Below are positions 1 to 5,206 of a stretch of 5,559 bases of DNA, piece after piece. The notes under the pieces are model-generated. The model did no database searches, had not been told where the DNA came from, and worked only from the letters and a program-made list of their open reading frames with translations. This stretch comes from Rhizobiaceae bacterium (GTDB taxonomy: Bacteria; Pseudomonadota; Alphaproteobacteria; Rhizobiales; Rhizobiaceae): contig JAJFMR010000219.1 of the NCBI GenBank assembly GCA_020696915.1, positions 1-5,559 on the forward strand, read 5' to 3'. Positions within the stretch are counted from its first letter, which is position 1. Each line of letters starts with the position of its first letter. The translations under genes were made by a program, and so were the position numbers.

Positions 1-708
1 GAGATTGAGCCCCATGCCGATGGCATCGGTGGCGACCAGGTAGTCGACATCTCCCGACTGGTAGAGGGCGACCTGCGCGTTGCGCGTGCGCGGCGACAGC
101 GCTCCCAGCACGACGGCGGCGCCGCCGCGCTGTCGACGGACCAGCTCGGCTATGGCGTAGACCTCGTCGGCCGAGAAAGCGACGATGGCCGAGCGGCTCG
201 GCAGCCGGGTGAGTTTCTTCTGGCCGGCATAGGCAAGGTGGGACAGCCGCGGCCGCGTCACCGTGGAGATGCCCTTCAGGAGCCGCTCCAGAATGCCGCG
301 CATCGTCGCCGCACCGAGCAGCAGGGTCTCCTGGCGGCCGCGCAGATGCAATAGCCGGTCGGTGAAGATGTGGCCGCGCTCGAAGTCGCCCGCAAGCTGT
401 ACCTCGTCGATGGCCACGAAGGCGGCGTCGGTTTCCCGCGGCATCGCCTCGACCGTGCACACCGAGTATCTGGCGCCGGCCGGCTGGATCTTTTCCTCCC
501 CCGTGACGAGCGCCACGTTCTGCGAGCCGACCTTGTCCGAGACCCTGCCATACACTTCGCGCGCCAAGAGCCTGAGCGGCAGGCCGATGACGCCGCTCTC
601 GTGTGCGACCATGCGCTCGATGGCGAGATGCGTCTTGCCGGTGTTGGTCGGCCCGAGCACTGCGGTCACGTCGCGCCCGGAGAGGATGAGCGGCTGTGGT
701 CTTTTCAT
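1..708 (-). CDS. Suv3-like SF2 ATP-dependent RNA/DNA helicase, N-terminal part (cut by left edge)
   Basis: This is the first 236 codons of a superfamily 2 helicase; the rest lies beyond the left edge. Seen in the translation: a Walker A motif GPTNTGKTH at residues 19-27, VTGEEK at 68-73, the DEVQ box (motif II) at 101-104, ATMR (motif III) at 134-137, and the start of motif V, YLVATDAIGMGLNL, at 223-236, so both RecA-like lobes are represented. The DEVQ box and the GPTNTGKT P-loop are typical of the Suv3 family, whose mitochondrial member unwinds RNA in the degradosome. The bacterial role is poorly defined, and RNA unwinding is inferred from the family. The ATG at 706-708 is chosen because the P-loop follows at the usual distance; a purine stretch AGACAGG abuts it. 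An in-frame TTG seven codons upstream is possible. The gene is divergent from vapB across a long non-coding stretch. Confidence 0.9.
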   Translation of the reverse strand, partial: MKRPQPLILSGRDVTAVLGPTNTGKTHLAIERMVAHESGVIGLPLRLLAREVYGRVSDKVGSQNVALVTGEEKIQPAGARYSVCTVEAMPRETDAAFVAIDEVQLAGDFERGHIFTDRLLHLRGRQETLLLGAATMRGILERLLKGISTVTRPRLSHLAYAGQKKLTRLPSRSAIVAFSADEVYAIAELVRRQRGGAAVVLGALSPRTRNAQVALYQSGDVDYLVATDAIGMGLNL

Positions 709-868
709 CCTGTCTTCAATCAATCGAAAATACGGCCTTCGGGCTTCGGGTCGTTCGCGGCGCCGCGGCCGCAGCGGGAAATCGGGGCTGATCGGGTCGA
801 GCGACACATAGGCACTTGCGTCGGAAAGCGAAAGTCGTTTTCGACCTCGCCGGGTGCGGAACGAGTCT

Positions 869-889
869 GGAACGAATCGGCGACGAATC
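869..889 (+). repeat. Imperfect direct repeat, copy 1
   Basis: A 21-nt unit of the form GGAACGAA-NN-GGCGACGAATC. It recurs at 1161-1181 with 19 of 21 bases the same, only the two central bases differing (TC here, CA in copy 2). Copy 1 also contains ACGAATC twice (872-878 and 883-889) and is preceded by a related GGAACGA at 858-864. The function is unknown. Confidence 0.6.
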
Positions 890-914
890 AGTGACTCGTC
901 CAGATTCAGGTTTT

Positions 915-949
915 GTTCGCCGCAAGATCTGGAAAGATCTACGGCGGAC
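915..949. repeat. Inverted repeat / stable hairpin in non-coding DNA
   Basis: Arm 915-922 (GTTCGCCG) pairs with 942-949 (CGGCGGAC), including one G-T wobble. After a small asymmetric bulge (CA against A), AGATCT at 925-930 pairs with AGATCT at 935-940 around the loop GGAA (931-934). That gives about 14 base pairs. Neither side is followed by a T tract on its own strand, so it is not an ordinary intrinsic terminator. It could be part of a structured transcript or a protein-binding palindrome. Confidence 0.55.
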
Positions 950-1160
950 GCACCACATGCTGAATCGCGGGAGTCGTCTCCAGGTCAGCTTTTTGGATCG
1001 AAAGGCCGGGCCGGCAGGAAGCGACCGCCCGTCGGGCGTCGGGAACCCGCCGGCGTGCGCTCGCGCATGCCAAAAGAGCGAACCTTTCGGCCATGCCTAA
1101 CGGGAATTGAAGAAGTCGGAGGTGTCGACGGGCGGAGCCGTTCATCATCCGCTCAAATGC

Positions 1161-1181
1161 GGAACGAACAGGCGACGAATC
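1161..1181 (+). repeat. Imperfect direct repeat, copy 2
   Basis: Second copy of the 21-nt unit found at 869-889, in the same orientation and 292 bases away, with 19 of 21 bases identical. A shorter related string, GGAACGAACGA, occurs at 1455-1465 just before and into the vapB start codon. Confidence 0.6.
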
Positions 1182-1404
1182 GGCGCCCGCCCCAGTTTCC
1201 CGCTTCGTTCACCCCAACATCTTGTAGTGTCGCGGCCGCGGCCGACAATGCGGTCGCCTCCCGCATCTTGCCCGGACGCCTGAACACGGGCGGTCGTTAA
1301 GCTATCCGTCCCGTCCTGGCACAGCAGGGCGCAGTTGCGCCGGGTGCCAGCCGATGCACGACGCTCCTGGCGCCTGACCGTCTGCCGTCCGTTCAAACCG
1401 AGTC

Positions 1405-1434
1405 TTGTCGTTTGGCATGGAAAGGACGTATATA
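1405..1434 (+). promoter_or_regulatory. Candidate promoter of vapBC
   Basis: TTGTCG at 1405-1410 resembles a -35 box. It is followed after 18 bases by TATATA at 1429-1434, a good -10 match and one of the few AT-rich spots in the neighbourhood. The -10 lies inside the left arm of the inverted repeat 1428-1449, the expected geometry for autorepression. The transcript start would fall near 1441, giving a 5' leader of about 25 nt. Confidence 0.5.
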
Positions 1435-1449
1435 TCACTCAGTGTATAC
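1428..1449. promoter_or_regulatory. Candidate VapB/VapBC operator (inverted repeat)
   Basis: The right arm AGTGTATAC (1441-1449) is the reverse complement of GTATA plus CACT in the left arm (1428-1432 and 1436-1439). Three extra bases, TAT, sit between these two parts, and a single C (1440) is at the centre. The core CACTCAGTG is perfectly symmetric. VapBC-type pairs are known to repress their own promoter by VapB binding to palindromes; that this is the site is inferred from its position over the -10 and just upstream of vapB. Confidence 0.55.
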
Positions 1450-1464
1450 ATTCGGGAACGAACG

Positions 1465-1725
1465 ATGCCTCATCTCGCACGGGTATTCCAATCCGGAAAT
1501 TCGCAGGCCGTCCGCCTGCCGAAAGAATTTCGCTTCAACGTCGACCGCGTCGAGGTGACGCGAGAGGGCGATGCGCTCATTCTCCGTCCGCATGTCGAGG
1601 AGAGAGAAGCCTGGGCATCGCTGAGGGCAGCGCTGGCGCGCGGCATGAGCGACGACTTCATGGCAGACGGACGCGACCAGCCGGCATTACAGGATCGGAC
1701 GGACTTCGGCGCTGTGTTTCCTTGA
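1465..1725 (+). CDS. vapB: VapB-type antitoxin (SpoVT/AbrB fold, VagC-like)
   Basis: An 86-residue antitoxin of a type II toxin-antitoxin pair. The N-terminal half carries the AbrB-type swapped-hairpin DNA-binding domain. The signature RVFQSGNSQAVRLPKEFRF (residues 6-24) is followed by VTREGDALILRP, as in VagC/VapB proteins. The C-terminal part (about 47-86), with DDFMADGRDQPALQDR, is the region that in this family wraps over the toxin active site. The protein is expected to neutralise the VapC encoded next and, with it, repress its own promoter. The ATG at 1465 is chosen because family similarity begins there and an operator-like repeat lies upstream; starts at TTG 1405 or ATG 1417 would run through that repeat. 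The ribosome-binding site is weak (GGGAA at 1454-1458). Its stop codon overlaps the start of the toxin gene. Confidence 0.9.
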   Translation: MPHLARVFQSGNSQAVRLPKEFRFNVDRVEVTREGDALILRPHVEEREAWASLRAALARGMSDDFMADGRDQPALQDRTDFGAVFP

Positions 1726-2123
1726 TCTCGTATCTTTTCGATACCAATGCCGTGATTGCTCTGATCGGCCGTAAATCCGACAGGCTGGTCAGCCGAATCC
1801 TCGAAAGGCCTCAGGGGAGCATCGGTGTGTCGTCGATCGTCGTCTACGAACTCTATTTCGGGGCGCAGAAGAGCGCGAAGGTCAAACACAACCTCGAGAC
1901 CTTGCGACTGTTGCTGGAGGACTTTCCGACCATAGAGTTTGACCGGAGTGACGCCTTTTTCGCGGGCGAGGTCCGAGCATTCCTTGCGGCGAAAGGAACG
2001 CCGATCGGCCCGTATGACGTGCTGATCGCGGGACAGGCAAAAGCCCGCGACCTGACGCTCGTCACCAGCAATGTCGGAGAGTTCGAGCGGGTCGAGGGAC
2101 TGCGCGTCGAGGACTGGACGTGA
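1722..2123 (+). CDS. vapC: VapC-type toxin, PIN-domain ribonuclease
   Basis: A 133-residue PIN-domain protein, full length for the family. VapC toxins are Mg2+-dependent endoribonucleases that cut tRNA or rRNA and stop translation. The acidic residues that bind metal are visible: D7 in LFDTN, E43 in VVYELYFGA, D99 in GPYDVLIAGQA, and the last motif TSNVGEFERVEGL with N117 and E120. All expected catalytic positions are present, so it looks active; the RNA target cannot be read from the sequence. No ATG or GTG lies in frame near the start of the PIN domain. The TTG at 1722-1724 gives MISYLFDTN, the normal VapC N-terminus, and overlaps the vapB TGA (TTGA), so translation is probably coupled to vapB. 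No strong Shine-Dalgarno is seen. The gene is convergent with phaB, 162 bases away. Confidence 0.9.
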   Translation: MISYLFDTNAVIALIGRKSDRLVSRILERPQGSIGVSSIVVYELYFGAQKSAKVKHNLETLRLLLEDFPTIEFDRSDAFFAGEVRAFLAAKGTPIGPYDVLIAGQAKARDLTLVTSNVGEFERVEGLRVEDWT

Positions 2124-2285
2124 TGCTCGTATTTTTCTGCACGTTGCCGTCGTCAGGCGGCCAGGCACGGCTCAATCGGGCGGCAGTACGGTTCGCGAAT
2201 CCTGACACGGACTTGCCGAAGAACGTGGGCCCGCCTTCCCCGGCGCTTCAATGCCGCGCCGCCCACCCATGGCCCTGCCGGGGCG
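2124..2285. other. Convergent intergenic region between vapC and phaB
   Basis: A 162-base gap between two 3' ends. A short T5 tract follows vapC (2132-2136) without a convincing stem before it. The right half is GC-rich and holds overlapping inverted repeats, listed separately as a possible phaB 3' structure. A 9-mer CGTCAGGCG occurs at 2150-2158 and again at 2284-2292. No gene is supported here. Confidence 0.5.
2238..2283 (-). terminator. Possible 3' structure or terminator after phaB
   Basis: CCCCGGC at 2238-2244 pairs with GCCGGGG at 2277-2283, starting 3 bases past the phaB stop. An alternative stem, CGGCGC (2241-2246) with GCGCCG (2256-2261), shares bases with it, so the two are exclusive. 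There is no T tract on the minus strand, so an intrinsic terminator is only a weak call; a Rho-dependent end or an mRNA 3' structure is as likely. Confidence 0.25.
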
Positions 2286-3011
2286 TCAGGCGAGATACTG
2301 ACCGCCGTTGACCGAGATCGTCGAGCCGGTGATGAAACCGGCCTCATCGGACGCCAGGAACACCACGCAGCGGGCGACTTCGTCGGGTTCGCCCAGCCGC
2401 CCGACCGGGATCTGCGGGATGATCCGTTCGTTGAGCACCTTCTCGTCCACGGCCCTCACCATTTCCGTGCCGATATAGCCGGGGCAGATCGTATTGACGG
2501 TGATGCCGGCGCGCGCGCCTTCCTGGGCGAGCGCCTTGCTGAAGCCGATGTCGCCGGCTTTCGCCGCCGAATAGTTGGCCTGCCCCGCCTGGCCCTTCTG
2601 CCCGTTGATCGACGAGATGGTGATGACGCGGCCGAACTTGCGTTCGCGCATGCCGCTCCAGACCGGGTGGGTCATGTTGAACACCCCCGACAGGTTCGTG
2701 TCGATCACCTCGCGCCATTGCTGCGGCGTCATCTTGTGGAACATGGCGTCGCGGGTGATCCCGGCATTGTTCACCAGCACCGCGACCGGTCCGAGATCCG
2801 TCTCGACCCTGGCGATGCCCGCCGCGCAGGAATCGTAGTCCGCAACCGACCATTTGTAGACCGGGATGCCGGTCCCGGCCCTGAACTTTTCGGCCGCCTC
2901 GTCATTGCCGGCGTAATTGGCGGCGACGGCGTAGCCGGCATCCTTCAGGGCGATGGAGATGGCGGCGCCAATGCCCCGCGATCCGCCGGTAACGAGTGCG
3001 ACTTTGGCCAT
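2286..3011 (-). CDS. phaB: Acetoacetyl-CoA reductase (NADPH), PHB synthesis
   Basis: A 241-residue short-chain dehydrogenase that reduces acetoacetyl-CoA to (R)-3-hydroxybutyryl-CoA, the second step of polyhydroxybutyrate synthesis in the cytoplasm. Seen: the cofactor motif TGGSRGIG at 8-15, NNAG at 81-84, N106, the catalytic Ser134 in ISSINGQKGQ, and Y147 and K151 in YSAAK. The stretch INGQKGQAGQANYSAAKAG is characteristic of PhaB rather than of FabG, and the C-terminus TGSTISVNGGQYLA fits too. Length is normal. Asn32-Tyr33 after the second strand, with no acidic residue at its end, agrees with NADPH use. The ATG at 3009-3011 has a good ribosome-binding site (GAGAGGA, 4 bases upstream). It lies 43 nt downstream of phaA and is surely co-transcribed with it, with a hairpin in the gap. 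The family also includes FabG, but the phaA partner settles the role. Confidence 0.95.
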   Translation of the reverse strand: MAKVALVTGGSRGIGAAISIALKDAGYAVAANYAGNDEAAEKFRAGTGIPVYKWSVADYDSCAAGIARVETDLGPVAVLVNNAGITRDAMFHKMTPQQWREVIDTNLSGVFNMTHPVWSGMRERKFGRVITISSINGQKGQAGQANYSAAKAGDIGFSKALAQEGARAGITVNTICPGYIGTEMVRAVDEKVLNERIIPQIPVGRLGEPDEVARCVVFLASDEAGFITGSTISVNGGQYLA

Positions 3012-3031
3012 TGATCCTCTCTCACGAATAT

Positions 3032-3053
3032 CGGCGGCCCTTTCCGGCCGCCG
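3032..3053 (-). promoter_or_regulatory. Intercistronic GC hairpin between phaA and phaB
   Basis: CGGCGGCC (3032-3039) and GGCCGCCG (3046-3053) are perfect 8-bp complements around a 6-nt loop. The hairpin begins one base after the phaA stop codon and ends 20 bases before the phaB start. It lacks a following T tract, so it is unlikely to be a full terminator. It may protect the phaA mRNA end or reduce read-through, setting the phaA to phaB ratio. Confidence 0.5.
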
Positions 3054-3054
3054 G

Positions 3055-4245
3055 TCACGAACTCATCGACTCGACACACATGGCGACACCCATGCCGCCG
3101 CCGATACAGAGCGTCGCGAGGCCCTTCCTGGCACCGCGCCTGCGCATCTCGTAGACCAGCGTGTTGAAGACGCGCGCCCCCGAGGCGCCGACGGGATGGC
3201 CGATGGCGATCGCCCCGCCATTGACGTTGACGATCTCCGGATCCCAGCCCATGTCCTTGTTGACCGCGCAGGCCTGCGCGGCGAAGGCCTCGTTGGCCTC
3301 CACGAGGTCGAGGTCGGACACCGACCAGCCGGCCTTCTCCAGGGCCTTGCGCGAAGCGGGAATCGGGCCGGTGCCCATGATTTGCGGATCGACGCCGGCC
3401 GTCGCCCAGGAAACGATGCGCACCAGCGGCGTCAGCCCGCGCCGCGACGCCTCCGCTTCGCTCATCAGGACGACGGCGGCGGCGCCGTCATTGATTCCGG
3501 AAGCGTTGCCGGCGGTCACCGTGCCTTCCTTGTCGAAGGCAGGCCGAAGTTTCTGCATCCCATCCAGCGTCGCGCCGTGGCGGATGTATTCATCCTGGTC
3601 GACGACCGTATCGCCCTTCCTGCCCTTCACGGTGACGGCGACGATCTCGTCCTTGAACCTGCCGGCTTTCTGGGCGGCTTCCGCCTTGTTTTGCGACGCC
3701 ACCGCGAACTGGTCCTGCACCTCGCGAGTCAACTGCCACTGCCGCGCCACGTTCTCGGCTGTGTTGCCCATGTGATAGCCGTAGAAGGCGTCGGTCAGCC
3801 CGTCCTTGATCATCGTGTCGACGAGTTTCAGGTCCCCCATCTTGGTGCCGCCGCGCAGATGTTGCGCGTGCGGGGCCATGGACATCGACTCCTGCCCGCC
3901 CGCGACGATGATGCTGGCATCGCCGGCGGCAATCTGCTGCATGCCCACGGCAATCGCCCTCAGCCCCGAGCCGCACAGCTGGTTCAGGCCCCAGGCCGTT
4001 GTCTCGTTGGGAATGCCGGCATTGATCGCAGCCTGTCTGGCTGGGTTCTGCCCCTGTGCGGCGGTCAGGATCTGGCCGAGAATGACCTCGTCGACTTCGC
4101 CCGCCTCGACGCCGGCGCGGCCGAGCGCCTCCTTGATCGCAATGCTGCCGAGATCATGGGCCGCCACATTGGCAAAGGCGCCGTTGAAGGAGCCGACCGG
4201 CGTGCGGGCGGCGCTCGCCACCACGATCGAGCTGGCATCGGACAT
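3055..4245 (-). CDS. phaA: Acetyl-CoA acetyltransferase (beta-ketothiolase), PHB synthesis
   Basis: A 396-residue biosynthetic thiolase that condenses two acetyl-CoA into acetoacetyl-CoA, the first step of polyhydroxybutyrate synthesis. Seen: the nucleophile C91 in NQLCGSGLRA, GGQESMS at about 116-122, H350 in AIGHPVGASGARV, and the acid/base C380 in LCIGGGMGVAM. These sit two residues later than C89, H348 and C378 of the Zoogloea ramigera enzyme, so the active site is complete and length is normal. The open frame continues upstream to 4410, but the extension reads as non-coding. Of two close ATGs (4249-4251 and 4243-4245) the inner one is chosen: GGAG at 4252-4255 abuts the first and is an ideal 6 nt from the second, giving MSDASSIVVASAARTPVG. 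It is the first gene of phaA-phaB and divergent from phaR. Confidence 0.95.
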   Translation of the reverse strand: MSDASSIVVASAARTPVGSFNGAFANVAAHDLGSIAIKEALGRAGVEAGEVDEVILGQILTAAQGQNPARQAAINAGIPNETTAWGLNQLCGSGLRAIAVGMQQIAAGDASIIVAGGQESMSMAPHAQHLRGGTKMGDLKLVDTMIKDGLTDAFYGYHMGNTAENVARQWQLTREVQDQFAVASQNKAEAAQKAGRFKDEIVAVTVKGRKGDTVVDQDEYIRHGATLDGMQKLRPAFDKEGTVTAGNASGINDGAAAVVLMSEAEASRRGLTPLVRIVSWATAGVDPQIMGTGPIPASRKALEKAGWSVSDLDLVEANEAFAAQACAVNKDMGWDPEIVNVNGGAIAIGHPVGASGARVFNTLVYEMRRRGARKGLATLCIGGGMGVAMCVESMSS

Positions 4246-4284
4246 GTTCATCTCCAAAGCTTGGAAAGGGGGTCGTTCAGCCTT

Positions 4285-4313
4285 GTTCTGGTCGTTTCCC
4301 TGTGCGGAGTCAA
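4285..4313 (-). promoter_or_regulatory. Candidate phaAB promoter
   Basis: On the minus strand TTGACT (plus positions 4308-4313) is a near-perfect -35 box. It is followed after 17 bases by CAGAAC (4285-4290), a poor -10. The implied leader of roughly 35 nt to the phaA ATG is normal. Alphaproteobacterial -10 boxes are often degenerate, but this remains a weak call. Confidence 0.35.
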
Positions 4314-4417
4314 ACCTGAAATGGGCAGGTCTGCGATGCGGAAACGATTGCGCTCTCGGGCTTTCGGCATTCGCGCCGGCCGGGATGCCGTGCCGCATGC
4401 CGCACCGCACAAAGGAC

Positions 4418-4446
4418 TTGGAACTGCGGCTGGTTTGCGCATATCC
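4418..4446 (+). promoter_or_regulatory. Candidate phaR promoter
   Basis: TTGGAA at 4418-4423 resembles a -35 box. It is followed by CATATC (4440-4445, 16-base spacer) or ATATCC (4441-4446, 17-base spacer) as -10. The start of transcription would be near 4453, giving a leader of about 60 nt. The -35 lies just downstream of the tandem TGCCGCA repeats, so a protein bound there could affect RNA polymerase. Confidence 0.35.
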
Positions 4447-4498
4447 TCATTGGACCGGCAGGAGTTGCCCCTGTTCATGTCAAGGGGACTTCGCTTCC

Positions 4499-4505
4499 GG
4501 GGAGG
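4499..4505 (+). promoter_or_regulatory. phaR ribosome-binding site that decides the start
   Basis: GGGGAGG is a very strong Shine-Dalgarno. It touches the ATG at 4506 with no spacer and lies 6 nt from the in-frame ATG at 4512. The spacing favours 4512 as the true start. Confidence 0.7.
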
Positions 4506-4511
4506 ATGCCG

Positions 4512-5117
4512 ATGCCCGTCAAGGACGACCCGGTTGTCATCAAGAAGTACGCCAACCGGCGTCTCTACAACACCGGGACGAGTACCTACGTGACGCTCGA
4601 CGATCTTGCCGAGATGGTGAAGAAGGGCGAGGACTTCACCGTCCAGGATGCCAAGACGGGCGACGACATCACGCATCCGGTCCTCACCCAGATCATCTTC
4701 GAACTGGAGAACAAGGAGGGGCAGAACATGCTGCCCATCCCCTTCCTTCGCCAGCTGATCTCCTTCTACGGCGACCAGATGCAGATGATCGTTCCGAGCT
4801 TTCTGGAACAGTCGATGATCGCTTTCGCGCGGGAACAGGAGCGGTTTCGCGAACAGATGAAATCGGCGATGGGCAAGACGCCCCTCGACATGATGAAAGT
4901 GTCGACCTCGATCAAGGCCCTCGAGGAACAGACGCGGCGCAATGTGGACATGTTCCAGAAGGCGATGCGGATGTTCACGCCGTTTCCGGCCGGCCAGCAC
5001 GAAGCACCCGCTTCCGGCGAAGCGGCCCGCAGCGAAACCACCGACAAATCGGACGATCTGGCCGAACTGAAGGAGCAGATTGCCGCGATGCAGAAGAAGA
5101 TCGATTCGATGGGGTAA
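4512..5117 (+). CDS. phaR: PHA synthesis repressor PhaR (AniA)
   Basis: A 201-residue DNA- and polymer-binding regulator. In known PhaR proteins the free form represses phasin and other PHA genes and is titrated away by growing polyhydroxybutyrate granules. Seen: the PHB_acc_N domain at about 8-66, starting VVIKKYANRRLYNT and ending HPVLTQIIFELE, then the PHB_acc region MLPIPFLRQLISFYGDQM (73-90). A Met-, Gln- and Phe-rich amphipathic stretch (91-115) follows. A Pro/Ala/Ser/Thr-rich linker (about 158-180) leads to a C-terminal coiled coil, DDLAELKEQIAAMQKKIDSMG, likely for oligomerisation. In Sinorhizobium the orthologue is called AniA and influences carbon flow and exopolysaccharide. The start at 4512 is preferred over 4506 on Shine-Dalgarno spacing; the two differ by two residues. 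It is divergent from phaA and convergent with the membrane-protein gene. Confidence 0.95.
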   Translation: MPVKDDPVVIKKYANRRLYNTGTSTYVTLDDLAEMVKKGEDFTVQDAKTGDDITHPVLTQIIFELENKEGQNMLPIPFLRQLISFYGDQMQMIVPSFLEQSMIAFAREQERFREQMKSAMGKTPLDMMKVSTSIKALEEQTRRNVDMFQKAMRMFTPFPAGQHEAPASGEAARSETTDKSDDLAELKEQIAAMQKKIDSMG

Positions 5118-5134
5118 AATTGCGCAGGCCCGCA

Positions 5135-5157
5135 GCGTTGCCGGTCGCCGGCAGCGT
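5135..5157 (+). terminator. Hairpin after phaR, possible terminator
   Basis: Eighteen bases past the phaR stop, GTTGCCGG (5137-5144) pairs with CCGGCAGC (5148-5155) around the loop TCG, with one G-T wobble. The stem extends by one C-G and one G-T pair at the base. No T run follows, so it would be an atypical intrinsic terminator. Its place between two convergent genes supports a role in ending transcripts on one or both strands. Confidence 0.4.
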
Positions 5158-5206
5158 GCGGCCGAGGGCGGGCTCAGGCCGAATGCCCGATCAGGTCATA
5201 TGCCGC

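Larger units (their letters stand above)
709..1464. other. Gene-free stretch between helicase and vapB
   Basis: About 750 bases with no convincing protein gene. Open frames exist on both strands, but their translations are Arg/Ser/Pro-rich low-quality sequence with no recognisable motif and look like GC-rich chance frames. No tRNA or rRNA pattern is seen. What it does contain is an imperfect direct repeat (869-889 and 1161-1181), a stable hairpin (915-949), a small GC hairpin at 1026-1038, and the vapB promoter and operator at the right end. The promoter of the helicase gene must also lie here or close to its start. It may be a decayed accessory segment that came with vapBC, or it may carry an unannotated small RNA; the sequence does not decide. 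Confidence 0.6.
4246..4511. promoter_or_regulatory. Divergent phaA/phaR control region
   Basis: A 266-base region holding both promoters. Between them lies a TGC-rich patch: TGCCGCA occurs twice in direct tandem at 4391-4397 and 4398-4404, preceded by GATGCCG and followed by CCGCA. More TGCG strings occur at 4333-4340 and 4425-4439. PhaR of Paracoccus denitrificans is known to bind TGC-rich DNA, so this is a reasonable place for PhaR to act on its own gene or on phaAB. That assignment is an inference. The open reading frames crossing this region look like chance. Confidence 0.5.

Noticed and set aside
1228..1247. Near-palindrome TGTCG ... CGACA with GC-rich centre
   Set aside because: The inner bases do not pair in register, so no stable hairpin forms beyond the 5-bp arms.
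854..1300. A 148-codon plus-strand open frame in the gene-free stretch
   Set aside because: Its translation is Arg/Ser/Pro-rich with no domain-like pattern and no good ribosome-binding site. It fits a chance frame in GC-rich DNA.
1405..1464. Upstream starts for vapB at TTG 1405 or ATG 1417
   Set aside because: They would place the promoter and operator palindrome in the coding sequence and add residues not typical of the AbrB-type domain.
2107..2136. Possible intrinsic terminator of vapC at the T5 tract
   Set aside because: Only a 4-bp CGAG/CTCG stem precedes the T tract, too weak to call.
2185..2210. String resembling a tRNA T-arm (GGTTCGCGAATCC), possible tRNA remnant or attachment site
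   Set aside because: It is just a short palindrome TTCGCGAA with flanks. No acceptor or anticodon arm pattern is seen upstream.
4246..4410. Upstream extension of phaA (55 extra residues)
   Set aside because: The thiolase family starts at the inner ATG, the extension has no recognisable sequence, and the promoter candidate and ribosome-binding site lie inside it.
2953..4593. A 546-codon plus-strand frame antisense to phaA and phaB
   Set aside because: It is the antisense shadow of two well-supported genes. Long stop-free antisense frames are expected in GC-rich coding DNA.
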